A DNA stretch of 9,485 nucleotides from CAYILR01 sp964364175. Lineage in GTDB: Bacteria > Bdellovibrionota > UBA1018. The stretch's first letter is position 1. Every line of letters begins with the position of its first letter. The notes under the pieces were generated by a model that did not search any database, was not told where the DNA came from, and worked only from the letters and a program-made list of their open reading frames with translations. Positions 5,203 through 9,485 of the stretch are shown piece by piece. Location of the stretch: the NCBI GenBank assembly GCA_964364175.1, contig CAYILR010000076.1, forward strand, positions 1 through 9,485, read 5' to 3'. A program made the translations under genes and the position numbers.

Positions 5203-6669
5203 ATGGCCATTTTAACACTCAAAAAAAATCGCCGACTCGATCTCCAAGCTCAGATCATCCTGACGTTGATTGCGGTGATTATTCCCACCTTTCTGCTGGT
5301 GACCCTGGTCGAGTACCAGCTTTTTCGTCCGGTTTTGGAAGAAGAAGTCCGTCAAATCGGCATTGCCTCGGCCAAGAACTTGGCCGCGGAAATTCTCAGC
5401 CAAAAAATGTTTTTTGCGAAGGACCCGAGCCAAACCATCGAGGGTCGGATTCAAGAGCTGGTTTATTCACAGCCCAATATCATTCGAATGGATGTCGTGA
5501 CTCGGGATGCGCAGGGAGGATTTACGTGGATTGCTTCGAATATCGAGCAAGAGCCCGGGGCGTCTCCACCCGTCCTGCATTTTCGGGATAGTGTGGTGAC
5601 TGATTACAAAACAGACGCACAAGGAATCCATGCCTGGGAGATTTATGTTCCCATTGAGTCCAGAACAGAATCCAAAGTGACCAAGGACGGCAAACCCCAG
5701 AGAAAAATTCACGGAAACGTCTATGTCATGGTGTCGATGCGTTTTGTGAATCGCATGGTGCAGGCGATTTGGAGAACCACTGCGGTGGGTGCTTTTTTTA
5801 CAGTTCTTGTGTTGATCATTGTCCTGAGTTTTTTCTTGAGGCGAACGATTGCTAACGACCGATTGCTCCGGAAGGTCGAGGACGTGAACGTTCAACTGAC
5901 GGAGCGATTGCATGAGGCGCAGCGGCAGTTGATGAACATGGAGAAGCTGGCGGTCATGGGGCAGTTGACGGCTTCGTTCGCTCACGAGATCGGGACTCCT
6001 CTGAATGCGATTGGGGGTCATTTGCAGTTGCTGAAAGAAGAGATTTCGCAAGATCCACACTGGGCATCCTCGCAAGAACGGGTGGATGTGATTCAGGGGC
6101 AGCTGAGCAAGATTGAGTCAGTCGTGAAGTCGTTTTTGCAAAGCACAGCCAAACCTTCCTCTCAAAAACAGCTCGTGGACCTGAATCGCTTGGCGGATCA
6201 AACGATTGGTCTGGTTAAGCCCCGTGCTGACACATTGGATGTCGAAATTAAGCGGGACTATGATTTGAATATGGGGCCATTGCGAGCTGTGCCGTTGGAC
6301 CTTGAACAGATTATTTTGAATTTATTAAATAATTCTTTGGATAGTTTGAGAGTTAAAAGAGGCTTGAAAAGCAGATCAGAAAAACTAGTGATCACCATGA
6401 GCACCCGGGTCGTTCGGGATGAGAAAGGAGTGTTTTCCATCTTATCTGTTCATGATACGGGAATGGGGATCAAAAAAGCTGATTTAGCGAGTGTTTTGAA
6501 GCCGTTTTTCACCACCAAGCGGCCGGGCGAAGGAACAGGACTGGGACTTGCGATTTGCCAGGAGCTTGCCAAGAAATACGGTGGTGTGATTGAAGTGGAA
6601 GCGAAAGAGTCTGCTTGGGCGCGCGTGACGCTTCGGATTCCTGAACAGACAGAAAGACAGAACGGATGA
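5203..6669 (+). CDS. Membrane sensor histidine kinase (NtrB-like catalytic core)
   Basis: A 488-residue sensor kinase. One membrane helix lies at about 17-38 and a second at about 193-212. The roughly 150 residues between them are probably a periplasmic Cache/PDC-like sensor (FRPVLEEEVRQIG, then IRMDVVTRDAQGGFTWIASN); the ligand is unknown. No clear HAMP domain follows, only a charged, probably coiled-coil helix (about 216-250). The phosphoacceptor is His261 in FAHEIGTPLNAIGGHLQLL. The ATPase domain has the N box (Asn373, Asn377), the G1 box DTGMGI (418-423), the F box KPFFTTK and the G2 box GEGTGLGLAI. All catalytic elements are intact. Its likely partner is the NtrC-type regulator starting ten bases downstream. 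ATG 5203 stands three bases after the T-run of a terminator and has no Shine-Dalgarno; the N-terminus looks complete, and no better start is visible. Confidence 0.93.
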   Translation: MAILTLKKNRRLDLQAQIILTLIAVIIPTFLLVTLVEYQLFRPVLEEEVRQIGIASAKNLAAEILSQKMFFAKDPSQTIEGRIQELVYSQPNIIRMDVVTRDAQGGFTWIASNIEQEPGASPPVLHFRDSVVTDYKTDAQGIHAWEIYVPIESRTESKVTKDGKPQRKIHGNVYVMVSMRFVNRMVQAIWRTTAVGAFFTVLVLIIVLSFFLRRTIANDRLLRKVEDVNVQLTERLHEAQRQLMNMEKLAVMGQLTASFAHEIGTPLNAIGGHLQLLKEEISQDPHWASSQERVDVIQGQLSKIESVVKSFLQSTAKPSSQKQLVDLNRLADQTIGLVKPRADTLDVEIKRDYDLNMGPLRAVPLDLEQIILNLLNNSLDSLRVKRGLKSRSEKLVITMSTRVVRDEKGVFSILSVHDTGMGIKKADLASVLKPFFTTKRPGEGTGLGLAICQELAKKYGGVIEVEAKESAWARVTLRIPEQTERQNG

Positions 6670-6679
6670 AACAAAGCGT

Positions 6680-7978
6680 ATGAGAATTTTAGTGGTGGAC
6701 GATGATGAAGTGACACGCAAGCTATTGCGAGAGGTCTTGCAAAAACAAGGCTACGTCGTCCAACTCGCAGCGAGTGGCGAAGAAGCGGTCCATTGGGTAA
6801 AGCAAGAAGTGTTTCCGATCGTAGTGTCGGACATGCGCATGGCTGAGCTGGATGGGATGGCAGTTCTTCGCGCTGTGAAGAAACAAAATGCGCAGAGCGC
6901 AGTGATTTTGATGACCGGTTTTGGGAGCATGGAAGGCGCGATTGGAGCGATTCAAGAGGGCGCCTATGATTACATCAGCAAACCTTTTAAAATGGATGAA
7001 TTGAAAGCTTTGGTTGCGAGAGCAGCCAAAAGCTGGGAATCTCTGCACCAGGCGTTTCGGAATTCTGGAGACGGTAAAAATCGATCGAGCGCCTCTCGAC
7101 TATTGCTGGGGAAATCCCCGAAAATATTCGAAGTCTTCAAAACCATCGGGCGCGTGGCGATGTCGAGCAGCACGGTATTGCTGGTGGGAGAAAGCGGGAC
7201 TGGAAGAAAACTCGTGGCGCGCGCGATCCACGACAACAGTCCTCGCAGAGACAAGGTTTTTTCCGTGATCAATTGCGGAGCATTGACTGAGAATTTCTTG
7301 GAATCAGATCCAGCCTTGAGGCAAGCGGACGGTGGGACTTTGTTCTTTGATGAAGTCGGGAGCATGACGCCTTCACTTCAAGGCAAATTGCAGCGGATTC
7401 TGCAGGGAGACGACTCTCAATTTGTGGACGTGCGAGTGATTGCGGCTACTCAACACGATTTGGCTCAACTGGTGAAACAGGGCAAGTTTCGTGAAGATCT
7501 ATATTACCAGCTGAAGGTTATTTCGATCGAAATTCCCCCGTTGCGTGATCGAATGGAGGACTTGAGGGAGCTGGTCGAAAATTTTGTCGCCAAATTTTCA
7601 GAGAAAAACCACAAGTCAGTCTCGCATGTTTCGGATGAGGCCATGCAGGTTTTGATGGCTTATTCATGGCCTGGGAATATTCGTGAGCTCGAGCACACGA
7701 TTGAGCATGCAGTTGCGATGACGCGTACTCCGATTCTGCATCCTGAAGACCTTCCAGTGAGTCTTGAGCAAGACGGAGAGGCTGAGTGGGTGCTTCAAGG
7801 TTCATTAGAGGACATGGAGAAAACTCATATTTTGAAAGTTCTTCAAGATGTGCACTTTAATAAATCCAAAGCGTCCGAGGTTCTGGGAATTGATCGCGCG
7901 ACCTTGTACCGCAAGGCTCAGCGCTACGGAATCGATCTGAAGAATAAATCGGTGGGAGCAGGCGTTGAGCAAATTTAA
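6680..7978 (+). CDS. NtrC-family response regulator lacking the sigma-54 contact loops
   Basis: A 432-residue regulator. The receiver domain (1-118) is complete: Asp7-Asp8-Asp9, phosphoacceptor Asp51, Thr79, Lys101. The AAA+ domain (about 140-365) aligns with NtrC but is altered. The Walker A motif reads GESGTGRK (170-177), with Arg176 in place of the catalytic Lys. Between LES (207-209) and ADGGTLFFDE (216-225) only six residues remain, where NtrC has about 23, so the GAFTGA loop is gone. The L2 region before VDVRVIAAT is about eight residues short. In FREDLYYQL the second arginine finger is Gln277. Walker B Asp224-Glu225 and sensor II Arg335 remain. A Fis-type helix-turn-helix closes the protein (about 382-419). 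It is probably a DNA-binding regulator acting without sigma-54, phosphorylated by the upstream kinase. The targets are unknown. The gene is otherwise open and intact. Confidence 0.93.
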   Translation: MRILVVDDDEVTRKLLREVLQKQGYVVQLAASGEEAVHWVKQEVFPIVVSDMRMAELDGMAVLRAVKKQNAQSAVILMTGFGSMEGAIGAIQEGAYDYISKPFKMDELKALVARAAKSWESLHQAFRNSGDGKNRSSASRLLLGKSPKIFEVFKTIGRVAMSSSTVLLVGESGTGRKLVARAIHDNSPRRDKVFSVINCGALTENFLESDPALRQADGGTLFFDEVGSMTPSLQGKLQRILQGDDSQFVDVRVIAATQHDLAQLVKQGKFREDLYYQLKVISIEIPPLRDRMEDLRELVENFVAKFSEKNHKSVSHVSDEAMQVLMAYSWPGNIRELEHTIEHAVAMTRTPILHPEDLPVSLEQDGEAEWVLQGSLEDMEKTHILKVLQDVHFNKSKASEVLGIDRATLYRKAQRYGIDLKNKSVGAGVEQI

Positions 7979-8561
7979 ATCTCAGCTGGAGATCGCTTTG
8001 ACGTTAGAGATGGATTACGGCGGAAGGTTTCAACTGCCCAATCCAACTCCATCGGCAGTGCTGGTTTTGTTTGCTGAGGATCAGCACGGTGGGAGTCCAC
8101 ATGTCCTGGTGACGCGCAGGACAGAGACGGTGGAGACTCACAAAGGCCAAATGGCATTTCCCGGTGGGGTTTGCGATCCGGAGGATTTTGAGCAAGCGGG
8201 TGAGCACACCACTGCCCTTCGCGAGACCGAAGAGGAAGTGGGGATTCACCGAGAGAAAATTTCAGTTCTGGGGGGATTACCGAAACTCTGGACTCCGTCC
8301 GGATTTCAAATCTCTCCCGTGGTGGGGTGGTTGGATTTGCCTTTTTCTCAGCTGGAATTGCGCGTGAACCAGGATGAAATCGCGGAGACGATTTGGGTCC
8401 CCTGGAACGTTCTGATCGACCCGGCGACCTATCGGCTGGAGAGCAAACAAGCTGGCTCCGTGACTTTTCCCATTCACGTGTACCAAGTCGGCCCGCATCG
8501 AATCTGGGGCGCGACCGGCGCGATTTTGTGGAACCTGATTCAAAGACTGAACAAAATTTAA
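7965..8561 (+). CDS. Nudix hydrolase, CoA pyrophosphatase-like (NudL family)
   Basis: A 198-residue Nudix protein. The segment THKGQMAFPGG (58-68), preceded by LVTRR, is the hallmark of the CoA-pyrophosphatase (NudL/YeaB, NUDT7/8) branch. The Nudix helix is ALRETEEEVGI with Arg86, Glu87, Glu90 and Glu91, which coordinate the metal. Known activity of that branch: hydrolysis of CoA and its thioesters to phosphopantetheine compounds and 3',5'-ADP; the exact substrate here is inferred. The loop between GG and ALRE is about three residues longer than in E. coli NudL. I accept the TTG at 7965 as start because GGGAG lies six bases upstream; the next ATG is at 8010. The start overlaps the regulator's end by 14 bases, so it is probably co-transcribed with the two-component genes, though no functional link is evident. 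Confidence 0.9.
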   Translation: MSKFKSQLEIALTLEMDYGGRFQLPNPTPSAVLVLFAEDQHGGSPHVLVTRRTETVETHKGQMAFPGGVCDPEDFEQAGEHTTALRETEEEVGIHREKISVLGGLPKLWTPSGFQISPVVGWLDLPFSQLELRVNQDEIAETIWVPWNVLIDPATYRLESKQAGSVTFPIHVYQVGPHRIWGATGAILWNLIQRLNKI

Positions 8562-8569
8562 AAGAAGAA

Positions 8570-8989
8570 TCACAAACCTTCGACCAGAAACCCAATTTCG
8601 TCAGCGATTTTTGCCATTTTTTGATCAAAAGTACAAAAAACAAGGGGAGACTTCAACTTTGATTGAATGAAAATGGAAGTTGCCAGGTGAATGGCATCGA
8701 GTGAGCGAACTTTTTTAAGCTTTTTTTCTGAACGAATGATTTCAATGATTTCTGAATCCAGCGACACAATATTGATGGAGCTCAAAATTTCGGTCAGCTG
8801 ATTTTGCCTTGTGCTGGCAAAAGGAGATTCGTCGCGATTGATGATTTGCGTGCACTCTGCATGAAGCAGGATCGAAGTGACTCGTTGAGGAAAACAATCC
8901 CAAAGTCTGAGTCCTTTTTCTCCGAGAGTATCTCCTAGGATGAAAGATAAAACGATGCTGGAGTCGAAGTAGGCTGCTTCCTTTTTCAA
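8570..8989 (-). CDS. vapC: VapC-type PIN-domain ribonuclease toxin
   Basis: A 139-residue PIN-domain protein of the VapC type. The four acidic positions are present: Asp9 in YFDSSIVL, Glu45 in LLHAEC, Asp98 in RSLDAIHLA and Asp122 in CTFDQKM. VapC toxins are Mg-dependent RNases that cut tRNA or rRNA and are blocked by their antitoxin; the target here is unknown. The start is TTG 8989, supported by GAGG about seven bases upstream and by the TTGA overlap with the antitoxin's TGA (8986-8989), which implies coupled translation. The low-efficiency TTG start may help keep the toxin below the antitoxin. The gene converges on the Nudix gene with only eight bases between their ends. The local sequence is AT-rich compared with the Nudix gene. 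Confidence 0.88.
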   Translation of the reverse strand: MKKEAAYFDSSIVLSFILGDTLGEKGLRLWDCFPQRVTSILLHAECTQIINRDESPFASTRQNQLTEILSSINIVSLDSEIIEIIRSEKKLKKVRSLDAIHLATSIFIQSKLKSPLVFCTFDQKMAKIADEIGFLVEGL

Positions 8990-9300
8990 AAACGATCCTC
9001 ACGGTCCTGACTCAGCCAATCAGATAAAGTCAAAGTAGCTGCTGGGTTAGGATTTTTGAGTAGCCGAGCTATCCAGGAAGAATCACTTTGTTTTTTGCTG
9101 AGCGATATCTTTGATTTCAGATGCAATTGATTCATCAAAATATCCCATTCGGAATTCTTTGAGGCCATGCGTACAGTAGGTTGATGGATTTCCGCTATGA
9201 CTTGATCACGATCTGTGACCAAAACGACCTCCCCTTCTTGCACAAGCTTCAGGTAGCGACTGAGTTGATTTTTTAGGTTTTTAATACCAACAGCCTTCAT
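8986..9300 (-). CDS. Phd/YefM-like type II antitoxin
   Basis: A 104-residue protein. The N-terminus MKAVGIKNLKNQLSRYLKLVQEGEVVLVTDRDQVIAEI is the Phd/YefM fold signature: a short strand, the helix that resembles LRxxLSxxL, then the strand pair around VLVTDRDQVIAEI. The remaining 65 residues are polar and would wrap the toxin. I start at ATG 9300, because the fold begins there. The frame is open to a TTG at 9336, but those bases look like a -35 box and repeats rather than coding sequence. No clear Shine-Dalgarno precedes ATG 9300. The stop overlaps the vapC start by four bases. Expected role: neutralise the toxin and, with it, repress the shared promoter. Confidence 0.8.
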   Translation of the reverse strand: MKAVGIKNLKNQLSRYLKLVQEGEVVLVTDRDQVIAEIHQPTVRMASKNSEWDILMNQLHLKSKISLSKKQSDSSWIARLLKNPNPAATLTLSDWLSQDREDRF

Positions 9301-9336
9301 TCTTAATAAGGTAGCTCTTGTAGCTACTTTTGTCAA
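9301..9336 (-). promoter_or_regulatory. Candidate promoter/operator of the antitoxin-vapC pair
   Basis: On the minus strand a perfect TTGACA (9336-9331) is followed after 17 bases by TACCTT (9313-9308), a modest -10 box. Transcription would then begin within a base or two of ATG 9300, giving a leaderless message. The spacer contains GTAGCTAC, an eight-base perfect palindrome (9320-9327), and a second GTAGCT (9311-9316), nine bases away in direct repeat. Short repeats over the promoter are typical of autoregulated toxin-antitoxin operons. Confidence 0.4.
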
Positions 9337-9385
9337 TCTGCTTTTGGCTCGAACGATTAATTGTTAATATTTGGTTAAATTAAAA

Positions 9386-9414
9386 TTGATTTATTCAAAC
9401 TTAAATAGTACACT
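9386..9414 (+). promoter_or_regulatory. Candidate rightward sigma-70-like promoter near the window edge
   Basis: TTGATT (9386-9391), a 17-base AT-rich spacer and TACACT (9409-9414) match the sigma-70 pattern at four of six positions in each box. Transcription would run rightward from about 9421 into a gene beyond the window. No coding start can be fixed inside the window: the ATG at 9415 opens only 22 codons before a TGA. Confidence 0.3.
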
Positions 9415-9454
9415 ATGTTTCAGGTATTATTTTCTGTGCCCCGGAGAGGTCGCG

Positions 9455-9485
9455 CGTCAAAATTTGAGGAAGTATTTTTTTGACG
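9455..9485. repeat. Inverted repeat at the right edge
   Basis: CGTCAAAA (9455-9462) and TTTTGACG (9478-9485) are perfect eight-base inverted arms around a 15-base loop that contains GAGGAAG. As RNA this would form a hairpin in the presumed leader of the next rightward gene, with a Shine-Dalgarno-like sequence in its loop. The arm reaches the last base of the window, so its full extent is unknown. Confidence 0.35.

Noticed and set aside
5467..6075. 202-codon minus-strand frame opposite the kinase
   Set aside because: The composition is His/Arg/Gln-rich as in antisense of a helical coding region; the kinase motifs are on the other strand.
7975..8643. 222-codon minus-strand frame opposite the Nudix gene
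   Set aside because: It is antisense to a clear Nudix hydrolase, is rich in Arg, Ser and Pro, has no recognisable motif, and would overlap vapC.
9415..9483. ATG-started 22-codon frame at the right edge as a leader peptide
   Set aside because: There is no ribosome site and no feature beyond chance; the ATG starts immediately after the candidate -10 box, upstream of the expected transcription start.
1..9485. CRISPR arrays, tRNA or rRNA genes, insertion sequence ends, attachment sites
   Set aside because: I saw no spaced repeat series, no cloverleaf-like or rRNA-like stretch, no transposase motif and no matching terminal repeats. The only repeats are the short promoter-associated ones listed.

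Overview
The window reads as chromosomal DNA of a Gram-negative bacterium of moderate GC content. I tentatively suggest a Bdellovibrionota or other deltaproteobacterium-like lineage. The grounds are a signal-peptide protein with the GGDLTGTYPNPTI motif, which I associate with surface and tail-fibre-like proteins of that group, an EpmA-type EF-P lysine ligase, and an NtrB/NtrC-type two-component pair. No rRNA, tRNA, CRISPR array or insertion sequence is visible, so the taxonomy is inference.

Left part (1-3532). A short leftward secreted protein is followed by an AT-rich intergenic region holding a near-perfect palindrome. A rightward AAA_14/DUF4143 ATPase comes next. Its 3' end overlaps a leftward three-gene set read from about 3509 down to 1784: ribbon-helix-helix antitoxin, PIN-domain toxin, epmA. 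All three genes overlap, so EF-P modification is genetically attached to a toxin-antitoxin module. A promoter with a palindrome in its spacer lies ahead of the antitoxin.

Middle part (3533-5199). A complete Y-family translesion DNA polymerase is transcribed divergently from the toxin-antitoxin operon. It is followed by a small exported Lys/Ala-rich protein with a very strong Shine-Dalgarno sequence and a textbook intrinsic terminator.

Right part (5203-9485). A membrane sensor histidine kinase starts three bases after the terminator's T-run. Ten bases after it comes an NtrC-type response regulator, then a CoA-pyrophosphatase-like Nudix hydrolase that overlaps the regulator's end. A second, leftward toxin-antitoxin pair (Phd/YefM-like antitoxin and VapC-type PIN toxin) converges on the Nudix gene. 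The right edge is AT-rich, with a candidate rightward promoter for a gene outside the window.

The most unusual signal is the response regulator. It keeps the receiver domain, Walker B and the Fis-type HTH. It has lost the GAFTGA (L1) loop and part of the L2 loop that contact sigma-54, carries Arg in place of the Walker A Lys, and Gln in place of the second arginine finger. It looks like an NtrC-family protein that has left sigma-54 control and perhaps ATP-driven remodelling altogether. Also notable are the palindrome/half-site array before the ATPase, the toxin-antitoxin-epmA coupling, and the terminator placed against the kinase start codon.
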